Below are positions 10,099 through 17,541 of a stretch of DNA of 46,974 bases, in pieces; positions within the stretch are counted from its first letter, which is position 1, and each line of letters begins with the position of its first letter. Source of the stretch: Maribacter sp. (lineage in GTDB: Bacteria > Bacteroidota > Bacteroidia > Flavobacteriales > Flavobacteriaceae); NCBI GenBank assembly GCA_020629415.1, contig JAHDDL010000001.1, positions 1 to 46,974 on the forward strand. Direction: 5' to 3'. The notes beneath the pieces were generated by a model. The model saw only the letters and a list, made by a program, of their open reading frames with translations. It searched no databases and was not told where the DNA came from. Made by a program: the position numbers and the translations under genes.

Positions 10099-10794
10099 TT
10101 ACATCATGGCACCTATAGCCCTATTCTGACTTTCAGTTACGATTTGACCGTCGAATAGATTTACAACTCTATGCGCGTAATGTGAGTCTCTGTCCGAGTG
10201 TGTTACCATTACTATTGTGGTTCCTTCTTGGTTTAATTCTGTCAACAAGTTCATTACCTCAATTCCGTTTTTAGAATCCAAGTTCCCCGTTGGCTCATCG
10301 GCAAGTATTAATTTCGGATTGGTAACGACCGCTCTTGATATTGCCACACGTTGCTGCTGACCACCTGATAATTGCTGCGGAAAATGTTTTTCCCTATGTG
10401 CTATTTTCATACGTTCCAGCACTTTCATTACTTTCTCCTTACGTTCTGCCTTTCCCATTTTTAAATAGATCAATGGTAGTTCTACGTTTTCAGAAACGGT
10501 AAGCTCATCTATTAAATTAAAGCTCTGAAATACAAAACCTAAATTACCCTTACGCAGTTGGGTACGTTCGCTCTCCTTTAAGCCTCCCACTTCATTACCT
10601 GCAAAATTGTAGCTACCCTCGGTTGGGTTATCCAGCATACCAATGATGTTCAATAATGTAGATTTACCACAGCCAGATGGTCCCATAATGGCAACAAACT
10701 CGCCATCTTCTACTTTTAGGTTGACACTGTTCAATGCCAAGGTTTCTACTTCTTCTGTTCTAAAACTCTTTTTTAGGTTTGTAATGGTTATCAT
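10099..10794 (-). CDS. ABC transporter ATP-binding protein, MacB/LolD family
   Basis: This 231 aa cytoplasmic ATPase has Walker A GPSGCGKST (38-46), a Q-loop near 90, the signature LSGGQQQR (142-149), Walker B LILADEPTG (about 162-170) and a switch His in MVTHSD. The length and the NLDSKNG stretch after Walker B fit the MacB/LolD/FtsE class that drives FtsX-type permeases. It is the only ATPase beside four permeases, so it probably energises all of them. It lies 174 bp below the adaptor gene and 147 bp above permease 1; both gaps carry dispersed hairpin repeats. Confidence 0.93.
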   Translation of the reverse strand: MITITNLKKSFRTEEVETLALNSVNLKVEDGEFVAIMGPSGCGKSTLLNIIGMLDNPTEGSYNFAGNEVGGLKESERTQLRKGNLGFVFQSFNLIDELTVSENVELPLIYLKMGKAERKEKVMKVLERMKIAHREKHFPQQLSGGQQQRVAISRAVVTNPKLILADEPTGNLDSKNGIEVMNLLTELNQEGTTIVMVTHSDRDSHYAHRVVNLFDGQIVTESQNRAIGAMM

Positions 10795-10884
10795 TTTCCT
10801 GCTATTTTGATTGTTATAATGACATTGAGTTTCCCCAAATGTGACAGTTTTATTTATTTTAATACTATTCTTTCCTCCTTTTTA

Positions 10885-10904
10885 CCCTTCCGCTGCGCTC
10901 AGGG
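10885..10904. repeat. Dispersed hairpin repeat, copy B
   Basis: CCCT (10885-10888) pairs with AGGG (10901-10904) around the core TCCGCTGCGCTC. The arms differ from copy A yet remain complementary to each other, which suggests that stem pairing is maintained. It lies between the adaptor and ATPase genes. Confidence 0.5.
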
Positions 10905-10933
10905 TTCGAAACTGAACTTTATAGGTAGCTGAG

Positions 10934-10970
10934 AATTTCGACTGCGCTCAATTTAAACTTAGCCGAAGCT
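10934..10970. repeat. Dispersed hairpin repeat, copy C, plus an inverted fragment
   Basis: The core TTCGACTGCGCTCA (10937-10950) has short AAT/ATT arms. About 10 bases later, AGCCGAAGC (10961-10969) is the reverse complement of the TTCGGCT half of the core and overlaps the adaptor stop codon. The two fragments face each other and could fold together. The limits are approximate. Confidence 0.4.
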
Positions 10971-12219
10971 ATTTTAGTACAATTCTCTCCGCTTCCCCAA
11001 AATTATCATAGTTACTGGTAATTACTTTTTCCCCTGGTTCCAAGCCTTCCAATACTTCATAGTATCTAGAATTCTGTTTTCCTATTCTTATATTCCTTTT
11101 TATAGCTTCTCCGCCATCTGGGTTGAGTACAAATATCCATTGACCGCCGGTACTTTGAAAAAAGCTTCCTTTTGGTAATAAAAGAGCATCGTTAGATTCT
11201 CCCAATTGTAATTTAATATTGTAGCTCTGTCCTGAACGTATGGTCTCTGGCTTATTATCCGTAAATACCAAATCTACCTTGAACCTACCATTTCTAACTT
11301 CTGGATATACTTTACGTAAACGCAACGGAAATTCTGCGCCATTACGCTCTAAAACCGCCGTAAGGTCTCTTTTTACACGATCAATATAATGCTCGTCTAT
11401 ATCTGCTTCTATTTTATAATCTGTTAATACGTTGATCTGCCCAATACGCTGCCCTTGGGCAATACTCTGACCAATTTCAGCATCTAAAAACCCTAATTGA
11501 CCATCTGCAGGAGCGCGAACATTTAAATGGTCCAGCCTTTGGTACACCATACCCAATGTTTTTTGCATACGTGCCAAATCTGTATCCAAACCTCTTAATG
11601 AAGTTTCTCTTAACTCATCATCTTGTTCTGTTTGTAACTTTACAATTTCGTGTTGCTTTTGAGATAATTCATAGTTCTCTTTTGATAATTGATATGCCTC
11701 TCGAGATATTAATTCCTCATCGAACAACGCTTTGTTCTGCTCGTAGTTCCTTTTTAAGCGTTGTAAATCTGTACTTACGGTTGCCAACGATCTTCTGCCT
11801 TCTACTTGTCTAGAATCGAAATTCAATTTTGTGGATCTTAAATCGTTTTGCTTTAATGCCAGGTTACTTTCACTTGCCAAAATCTGTTCGTACAAATTCA
11901 TATTTTCCAGCTTTAAGATGATATCTCCTTTCTTTACCATGGCACCTTCTTCAATCAACTTTTCACTTACACGACCACCTTCATAGGCATCCATATAAAT
12001 AGTTGCAATAGGCGCAACGTTACCGTTAATGGTAATATAATCATCGAATTTTCCTGCAGACACCTCAGCAACCGAAAGTTTATCTTTCTCGGTTCTGAAT
12101 GTGGATACCGAACTGGCAAATAACAGTTGGTAACCTACAAATAGTAGCAATACACCCAGAGCAATGTAACCGTAGTGTTTTGGTTTTAATCCTTTTTTCT
12201 TTTCTAATTTTATATCCAT
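10969..12219 (-). CDS. HlyD-family periplasmic adaptor (membrane fusion protein)
   Basis: From the ATG at 12219 (MDIKLEKKKGLKPK) this is 416 aa: a short cytoplasmic head, one TM at about 17-33, a lipoyl/barrel-sandwich half, a long alpha-hairpin coiled coil at about 100-220, the second lipoyl half (APADGQLGFL) and beta-barrel/MP domains. The in-frame upstream ATG at 12276 would add NEQ-rich residues encoded by a 7-bp tandem repeat, so the downstream start is preferred. It should bridge the inner-membrane ABC permeases to the TolC-type protein encoded just upstream. Family and context agree; the substrate is unknown. Confidence 0.9.
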   Translation of the reverse strand: MDIKLEKKKGLKPKHYGYIALGVLLLFVGYQLLFASSVSTFRTEKDKLSVAEVSAGKFDDYITINGNVAPIATIYMDAYEGGRVSEKLIEEGAMVKKGDIILKLENMNLYEQILASESNLALKQNDLRSTKLNFDSRQVEGRRSLATVSTDLQRLKRNYEQNKALFDEELISREAYQLSKENYELSQKQHEIVKLQTEQDDELRETSLRGLDTDLARMQKTLGMVYQRLDHLNVRAPADGQLGFLDAEIGQSIAQGQRIGQINVLTDYKIEADIDEHYIDRVKRDLTAVLERNGAEFPLRLRKVYPEVRNGRFKVDLVFTDNKPETIRSGQSYNIKLQLGESNDALLLPKGSFFQSTGGQWIFVLNPDGGEAIKRNIRIGKQNSRYYEVLEGLEPGEKVITSNYDNFGEAERIVLK

Positions 12220-12228
12220 GGTAATCGT

Positions 12229-12256
12229 TTGTTCGTTGTTCGTTGTTCTTTGTTCG
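12229..12256. repeat. Tandem 7-bp repeat, 4 copies (TTGTTCG)
   Basis: Four consecutive units occur: TTGTTCG, TTGTTCG, TTGTTCT, TTGTTCG. On the coding strand they read (C/A)GAACAA and end 9 bp upstream of the adaptor ATG, in the 65-bp gap after the tolC-type gene. If translated they give KNEQRTTNNEQ-like residues, which explains the spuriously extended reading frame. They could affect translation initiation or vary in copy number. Confidence 0.75.
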
Positions 12257-12284
12257 TTTTTGGTTGCTGGTTCCAAATAAAAAT

Positions 12285-13637
12285 TTAGTTGGCTTCAATA
12301 TTAAATACTGGTAGTCCTCGGTAAAAGTCCAATGTGCTCTTATTGATCTCTGAACGTAATTTTACCTGTAAATTCTCATTTTGTGCACTAGCATATAAAT
12401 TTTTGGCAGTAAAAAGCTCTAAAGCATTTATCAGTCCTTTTTCATATCTTTTTTGAGCAATGGTAAAGGCTAAATTCTGCGCCTCCATTTTTTGGTTGCT
12501 CTGCACCAATTCTACCAATAATGAATTATAATCTTGCACTAATTGCTGAATGGTTTGAAACAGCTCTTGCTCTTGTGTCTTTAAATTATTCTCTGCACGA
12601 AGCTTTTCTATTTTAGATTGCTTCACCTGTGATCGTGCAGACCAACCGTTACTAATGGGCACACTTAAATTCACTCCAATATACTGCGAAGTATTGTCCC
12701 TAAATTGTTGCCTAAACGGTAAGGTTTTGCCAAGCGTGTCTCTCGTAGTTTCAAAATACCCAGTACCAATTCCTGCAAAGAAAGAAAGTGACGGATACAA
12801 TCTTCCCCTGGAGACCGCAACCTGTTTTCTTGCTGCCTTAGCTCTTAATTCCTGTGCTTTTATCATTGGTAAAAACTCGCGAGCTTCGGTGTAAACAGCA
12901 TCAGATTTTATTTCGTTAACCATTGCATCTGTTACCACTTGCGGCAATTCTTTTGTAATTTCAATTTCAGAGGTATTCTCCAAGTTCATTTCTTGGATCA
13001 AGGTTAATTTTGCCGTCGCCAATTGATTGGCACTTTGTGTTACGTTCAATTTATCGGTCAATAGTAACGACTCTGCCTCATAAAGATCGGCACCGGCTTT
13101 TAAGCCTAATTCTACCTGCTTTTCTACCAAGTTGTAATTGGTTTGCGATACCGTTAACTGTTCTTTTGAGATTGCTACCAATCCTTCAAAAAACTGAATA
13201 TCATAAAACGCTTGCATTACCCTAAATGCCAGTAAATATTTTTGTTGCAATACATCTTCTTTGGTTGCTTTGAACAACAATTTAGATGCTTTAATGGCAT
13301 TTATTTTTTGAAATCCCTGAAACAAATCAATGGAGGACTCCAGCGAATAATTATTAGAGTAGAAATCCTGATTTACAAATGTTCCCGTATTAGGATCTTC
13401 TGCCCTACCATAATTAACAAGATAACTAGATGATGCATTTACCGATGGTAACAAGTTACGAACCGATTGTCTATAGGTTTCTTTATTAGATTGATTGGTA
13501 TACTTAAAATCATTCAACTGTAAATTATGCACTAAGGCATATGAAACACATTCATCTAATGTCCAACTTTCTTGAGCAAATACAGATGCCCAAATGGTCA
13601 GCAGTAAAAGTGTCGTTATTTTAATTTTTTTGTTCAT
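12285..13637 (-). CDS. TolC-family outer-membrane efflux protein
   Basis: This 450 aa protein has a Sec signal peptide (MNKKIKITTLLLLTIWASVFA|Q). Two TolC/OEP repeats follow, each with long coiled-coil helices (about 130-235 and 330-430) and short beta segments such as YSLESSIDLFQG and YIGVNLSVPISNG. It forms the trimeric outer-membrane channel of a tripartite efflux system. It is the first gene of the leftward operon tolC-hlyD-ATPase-permeases. Its start lies 28 bp from a candidate -24/-12 promoter and about 105 bp from the operator pair. Confidence 0.93.
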   Translation of the reverse strand: MNKKIKITTLLLLTIWASVFAQESWTLDECVSYALVHNLQLNDFKYTNQSNKETYRQSVRNLLPSVNASSSYLVNYGRAEDPNTGTFVNQDFYSNNYSLESSIDLFQGFQKINAIKASKLLFKATKEDVLQQKYLLAFRVMQAFYDIQFFEGLVAISKEQLTVSQTNYNLVEKQVELGLKAGADLYEAESLLLTDKLNVTQSANQLATAKLTLIQEMNLENTSEIEITKELPQVVTDAMVNEIKSDAVYTEAREFLPMIKAQELRAKAARKQVAVSRGRLYPSLSFFAGIGTGYFETTRDTLGKTLPFRQQFRDNTSQYIGVNLSVPISNGWSARSQVKQSKIEKLRAENNLKTQEQELFQTIQQLVQDYNSLLVELVQSNQKMEAQNLAFTIAQKRYEKGLINALELFTAKNLYASAQNENLQVKLRSEINKSTLDFYRGLPVFNIEAN

Positions 13638-13662
13638 TTCTTTATTGGTATGCCATTCTCTA

Positions 13663-13678
13663 TACTATATGCGTGCCA
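13663..13678 (-). promoter_or_regulatory. Candidate sigma54-type -24/-12 promoter of the tolC-hlyD-ABC operon
   Basis: On the minus strand this reads TGGCAC, GCATA, TAGTA. The -24 half is a perfect TGGCACG. The -12 half keeps the G of TTGCA in register but not the C. It predicts a start point about 15 bp before the tolC-type ATG. The operator-pair centre at 13761 is 83 bp above its first base, 11 bp more than at the permease 3 promoter. An NtrC-type activator gene is directly divergent. Confidence 0.5.
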
Positions 13679-13741
13679 TAATTTTAAGATATTGATTTAC
13701 AGGTATTTAACTTGAAATAAAATTTGACCATATTTTCTCAG

Positions 13742-13780
13742 TGTAAAAATGTTGTACAGATATTGTCAAAATTTTTTACA
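13742..13780. promoter_or_regulatory. Double 17-bp dyad operator, copy 3 (regulator/tolC intergenic)
   Basis: TGTAAAAATGTTGTACA (13742-13758) and TGTCAAAATTTTTTACA (13764-13780) are the reverse complements, in reverse order, of the two dyads seen at 2-40 and 5120-5158. Their centres are again 22 bp apart. The site lies between the divergent NtrC-type regulator gene and the tolC-type operon, so it may activate the operon and also tune the regulator. Confidence 0.65.
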
Positions 13781-13839
13781 GGGATATGAAAATACAAACT
13801 TCTATGTGTAGATTTAAATGAGTAAAAAAGAATGTAACC

Positions 13840-15204
13840 ATGATCGATGCCAAGATTCTTGTAATAGATGATACCAAAAGCGTGCTCAGCGCATTAGAAA
13901 TACTATTACAGTTTGAATATAAAAGTGTACAAACCATTTCTAACCCTAATTTACTTTCATCTTTTCCCAACCTTAAGGAAATAGATATCATATTATTGGA
14001 TATGAATTTTTCTGCCGGAGTGAATACCGGTAACGAAGGATTGTATTGGCTGCGAGAAATTAAGAAAAAGGCTCCGCACATATCGGTTATTATGATGACG
14101 GCTTATGGTGCCGTTGAGCTTGCAGTAGAAGCCATTAAAGAAGGGGCAACAGATTTTGTATTGAAACCTTGGAATAACGAACGACTTTTAACTACGGTAA
14201 AATCTGCCTACGAGCTTAGAAAATCACAGAAAGAAGTACAACACTTAAAACAGAAAGAAAGTAACCTAAAACAGGTTATCAATCAGAATTCCAATTACAT
14301 CATAGGTAATTCAAAAGCACTTAATAGTGTACTGAGCCTTGTGCAGAAAGTTGCCAAAACCGATGTAAATATTTTAGTAACCGGGGAGAACGGTACTGGA
14401 AAGGAACTTATAGCCAGAGAACTTCATAAATCATCTGCCCGAAATAATGAGGTTTTTATTTCTGTGGATATGGGGTCTATTTCTGAAAATTTATTTGAGA
14501 GCGAACTTTTTGGCCACGTAAAAGGCTCCTTTACAGATGCCAAAGATGACCGTGCCGGTAAGTTTGAAGCTGCTAATGGAGGTACTTTGTTCTTAGATGA
14601 AATAGGGAATCTTTCTTTGCAGATGCAAGCCAAACTATTATCGGTCATACAAAACAGAGTGGTGGTACGGGTAGGATCAAACAAACCCATACCTGTAGAT
14701 ATAAGATTGGTATGTGCAACCAATTGTAATTTAGAACAAATGGTGGCAGACGGACTTTTTAGAGAAGATCTGTTATATAGAATAAATACCATTCAAGTAC
14801 AGGTGCCTGCATTGCGCGATCGTGATAATGACGTTTTGGTTTTGGCAGATTATTTTCTAAAAAAATATGCCCACAAATATGGTAAACCAAGTTTAAAAAT
14901 AAACCAAACTGCAGAAGAAAAATTAATGGCCTACCCATGGCCAGGAAACGTACGCGAACTTCTACACACTATGGAACGTGCCGTAATCTTATCTGAAGGA
15001 AATGTACTAAAACCAACTGATTTTTTATTGGACGCAAAACCAGCTGTTGCAATGGAAGCCGGACCAAAAACCCTTGAAGAAATGGAATTGTTGATGATAA
15101 CCAAAGCCCTTAACGACAATGACGGTAATTACAGTGCCGCAGCGGACCAATTGGGTATTTCCAGACAAACACTTTACAATAAACTTAAAAAATCAGGAAA
15201 ATAA
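13840..15204 (+). CDS. NtrC-type sigma54-dependent response regulator
   Basis: This 454 aa protein has a receiver domain (1-125; phosphoacceptor D54 in IILLDMNF, K109 in LKPW). The AAA+ domain (about 152-380) has Walker A GENGTGKE (182-189), Walker B GGTLFLDEIG (247-256) and arginine-finger segment FREDLLYRIN. A Fis-type helix-turn-helix ends the protein (430-452, SAAADQLGISRQTLYNKL). The sigma54-contact loop is GSFTDA (229-234) instead of GAFTGA. The receiver places it in a two-component system with the kinase that overlaps its stop by one base. Dimers binding paired sites and remodelling sigma54 polymerase is the known family role. The target operon is inferred from the operator copies. Confidence 0.95.
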   Translation: MIDAKILVIDDTKSVLSALEILLQFEYKSVQTISNPNLLSSFPNLKEIDIILLDMNFSAGVNTGNEGLYWLREIKKKAPHISVIMMTAYGAVELAVEAIKEGATDFVLKPWNNERLLTTVKSAYELRKSQKEVQHLKQKESNLKQVINQNSNYIIGNSKALNSVLSLVQKVAKTDVNILVTGENGTGKELIARELHKSSARNNEVFISVDMGSISENLFESELFGHVKGSFTDAKDDRAGKFEAANGGTLFLDEIGNLSLQMQAKLLSVIQNRVVVRVGSNKPIPVDIRLVCATNCNLEQMVADGLFREDLLYRINTIQVQVPALRDRDNDVLVLADYFLKKYAHKYGKPSLKINQTAEEKLMAYPWPGNVRELLHTMERAVILSEGNVLKPTDFLLDAKPAVAMEAGPKTLEEMELLMITKALNDNDGNYSAAADQLGISRQTLYNKLKKSGK

Positions 15205-16550
15205 TGGTCAGCAAAAGCATATACTACCAACTTGTATTTCGCATAGTTCTCATTGCTATTTGTGCGCTTTGTACCGCTTTTCTTTTTTCTAAAGAACAGT
15301 ATTTACTCGGTGTTATTTTAACCGTTGTATTTATAGGATTGGTGTACGCTCTTATACATTACGTAAACCAAACGAATAGAAAAATAGCCTATTTTTTTGA
15401 TGCTATAAAAAATGAGGATTTTACCCTACGCTTTCCCGAAAAACTAAGCGTAAAGTCTATTGAAGAATTGAACCATAGTTTGAATATGTTGAACAATATG
15501 ATTCAAGATATTCACCTTAAAAAACAGGCGCAAGAACAATACTACCAAGAGATTTTACGACAAGCGGATATAGGCATTTTTACCGTCAATGATAAAGGAC
15601 ACATTCTCTATGCCAACCCTACCGTACAAGATTTGCTCAATTACAGACCTTTAAACCATGTAAAACAATTAAAGCAAATAGACCCTGGTCTTTATGGCTT
15701 GTTTGAAAATCTACAACCGTTTGAAAGTACCATACACTCACTTGGTAATGAACGAGGAAAAAAAGAGCTAACTTTAAAATGCACCCCAATTTCCATTGAA
15801 GGACAGCAACTACTATTAGTCGTAGTTCATGATATACAAAAAGAATTGGATGACAGAGAAACCGATTCTTGGGCAAAACTTATACGTGTACTTACGCATG
15901 AAATCATGAATACCATTACACCAATAACCTCTATTTCTGAATCTATTTTAAAATACTTTAAGAAAGGAAATGAACTGACTATCCCAGAAGAATTTGGAGA
16001 ACTACAAATAAAGAATTCTGCCAAAGGTCTTGAAGTCATTAAAGAACAGGGTAATGACCTTATGAGTTTTGTACAGTCTTACCGTACTTTTTTAAGTGTA
16101 CCTGAACCTGAAAGAGAACTAATACCAGCGACCAAAATTTTAGAAAAAGTACGCCTCCTACTACAAGAATATACCAATGCACATGACATCACTCTTGAAG
16201 TAATCGCAGAACCTGAAGATCTAGAACTGTATATTGATGAAAAACAACTTACCCAAATACTCCTAAATCTAGGAAAAAATGCACAACAAGCGTTAGAAGG
16301 TCAAGAAGAAGGAAAAATAGTGATCACGGCAGGTGAATCTCCACAAGGCAAGAAATATATTACCGTAACGGATAATGGTCCTGGTATTTCTCCTGAAATG
16401 TTAGATGAGGTTTTTGTTCCATTTTTTACGACCAAAAGTACTGGTACCGGAATAGGGCTTAGTTTAAGCAAACAGATTATGCGTTTACATGGGGGATCAA
16501 TACGTGTAACATCTAATGAAACAACAACGTTTACGTTAACCTTTCAATAG
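15204..16550 (+). CDS. NtrB-like sensor histidine kinase
   Basis: This 448 aa protein has two TM helices (about 8-28 and 33-53) with almost no periplasmic loop, a HAMP-like segment (about 55-105) and a PAS domain (about 115-210). The HisKA phosphoacceptor is H232 in VLTHEIMNTITPI. The HATPase has an N box (NLGKNAQQAL), DNGPGIS and a G box (TGTGIGLSLSK). The ATG overlaps the regulator stop (TAATG), so the two genes are translationally coupled and form a cognate pair. With no large sensor domain outside the membrane, it probably senses a membrane-intrinsic or cytoplasmic signal, such as membrane perturbation or accumulated substrate (inference). Confidence 0.93.
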   Translation: MVSKSIYYQLVFRIVLIAICALCTAFLFSKEQYLLGVILTVVFIGLVYALIHYVNQTNRKIAYFFDAIKNEDFTLRFPEKLSVKSIEELNHSLNMLNNMIQDIHLKKQAQEQYYQEILRQADIGIFTVNDKGHILYANPTVQDLLNYRPLNHVKQLKQIDPGLYGLFENLQPFESTIHSLGNERGKKELTLKCTPISIEGQQLLLVVVHDIQKELDDRETDSWAKLIRVLTHEIMNTITPITSISESILKYFKKGNELTIPEEFGELQIKNSAKGLEVIKEQGNDLMSFVQSYRTFLSVPEPERELIPATKILEKVRLLLQEYTNAHDITLEVIAEPEDLELYIDEKQLTQILLNLGKNAQQALEGQEEGKIVITAGESPQGKKYITVTDNGPGISPEMLDEVFVPFFTTKSTGTGIGLSLSKQIMRLHGGSIRVTSNETTTFTLTFQ

Positions 16551-16552
16551 CG

Positions 16553-16897
16553 TTACAATTCTGCTTTAAGCTCAGTAAACGGATCCCAGAAATGTTTATC
16601 CAAATCCACTATTTGCAGATCTTTAATTTGAACACCTTCTGCCTCTAACAATTGTTGCATAAGGTTGGTACCGTCAAAATGGTGTTTGCCGGTTAATATC
16701 CCAGCCTTATTGACGACCCTATGTGCAGGTATATCATCCATAGTGTGAGATGCGTTCATTGCCCAACCTACCATTCTTGCACTACGAGCCGCACCTAAAT
16801 ATTTGGCAATGGCACCATAGGAAGTTACCCTACCTTCAGGAATTAACCGTGCCACCTGATATACTCTTTCAAAGAAATTCTCATTTTCAGGTTTCAT
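16553..16897 (-). CDS. Alkyltransferase-like protein (MGMT fold, active-site Cys replaced by Ala)
   Basis: This 114 aa protein is a MGMT C-terminal DNA-binding domain only: a wing/HTH region (GRVTSYGAIAKYLG, SARMVGWAMN) followed by IPAHRVVN. The methyl-accepting Cys of the PCHRV motif is Ala at residue 58. It therefore cannot transfer alkyl groups and fits the alkyltransferase-like (Atl) class, which flips O6-alkylguanine and recruits nucleotide excision repair. The 3' end faces that of the kinase gene with 2 bp between them. It may be co-transcribed with the LysE-type gene 13 bp upstream. Confidence 0.88.
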   Translation of the reverse strand: MKPENENFFERVYQVARLIPEGRVTSYGAIAKYLGAARSARMVGWAMNASHTMDDIPAHRVVNKAGILTGKHHFDGTNLMQQLLEAEGVQIKDLQIVDLDKHFWDPFTELKAEL

Positions 16898-16910
16898 GGC
16901 ATCCTATCGT

Positions 16911-17537
16911 TTAATTAAATAATCGAAAAGCAGTGATGATAAATAGCAATACCATTAATCCGCTTAAAATATAATTACTGTTCTTAGAGAATGAAGCCGC
17001 TCTATGCTCCCATCTATTGAAATAAATAACATATAAATACATTGCCAAAAAGGTACCACTACCCGTTGCCAATATAAATAGCACCTCATCTATAATTTCA
17101 TAGGTCATAATACCCTGAGAGTGAAACACAGTATTAAGTCCGCTGTAATAAGGTATGGCCAGTAGGTTAATGAGTGCCAAGAACACCCCTTTTGAAAAAC
17201 TGTTTCGTTTTTTGGTCTCCACCAACATTAAGGGTTTACTTTTCTGATTTCTCCCTTTGATAAAAAATACGATTGCCAATATAAAAAAGATGCCCAATGC
17301 CAATTGTAGCAACACCTCTATAACATGTTGATTTCTTGATATTAGTTTGGCGATACGTACAGCAATATAGGTCTGTAACATTACGGCCAGTGCTACTCCC
17401 AATCCAAAAATAATACCATTTGCCTTACCTTTCTCCACACTGGTCTTGGCTGCATTTAAGTTGAGCAAGCCTGGTGGCAATGATGCAATAAAAGCTGCAC
17501 CAAAAGTAAAAACAAACAAGGTTGGTAGTTGCTGCAT
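16911..17537 (-). CDS. LysE-family transporter
   Basis: This 208 aa integral membrane protein has about six hydrophobic helices. It shows the LysE-type opening FGAAFIASLPPGLLNLNAAKTSVEKG, cited here only as positions 12-37, with the typical PPG...N motif. Family members export amino acids or similar small metabolites across the inner membrane. It lies 4 bp downstream of trmB and 13 bp upstream of the Atl-like gene, a compact minus-strand operon. The substrate cannot be assigned. Confidence 0.8.
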   Translation of the reverse strand: MQQLPTLFVFTFGAAFIASLPPGLLNLNAAKTSVEKGKANGIIFGLGVALAVMLQTYIAVRIAKLISRNQHVIEVLLQLALGIFFILAIVFFIKGRNQKSKPLMLVETKKRNSFSKGVFLALINLLAIPYYSGLNTVFHSQGIMTYEIIDEVLFILATGSGTFLAMYLYVIYFNRWEHRAASFSKNSNYILSGLMVLLFIITAFRLFN

Positions 17538-17541
17538 TGAT

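Noticed and set aside
10901..10911. GGTTCGAAAC resembling a tRNA T-arm
   Set aside because: No acceptor stem, anticodon arm or CCA end is found around it; it belongs to the dispersed repeat region.
12220..12276. N-terminal extension of the HlyD-type adaptor (MEPATKNEQRTTNNEQ...)
   Set aside because: It is encoded by the intergenic 7-bp tandem repeat and precedes a normal adaptor start with charged head and TM; the ATG at 12219 is better.
12080..12298. 72-residue minus-strand frame overlapping the adaptor start
   Set aside because: It is a shadow of the adaptor gene and the tandem repeat in another frame, with no domain.
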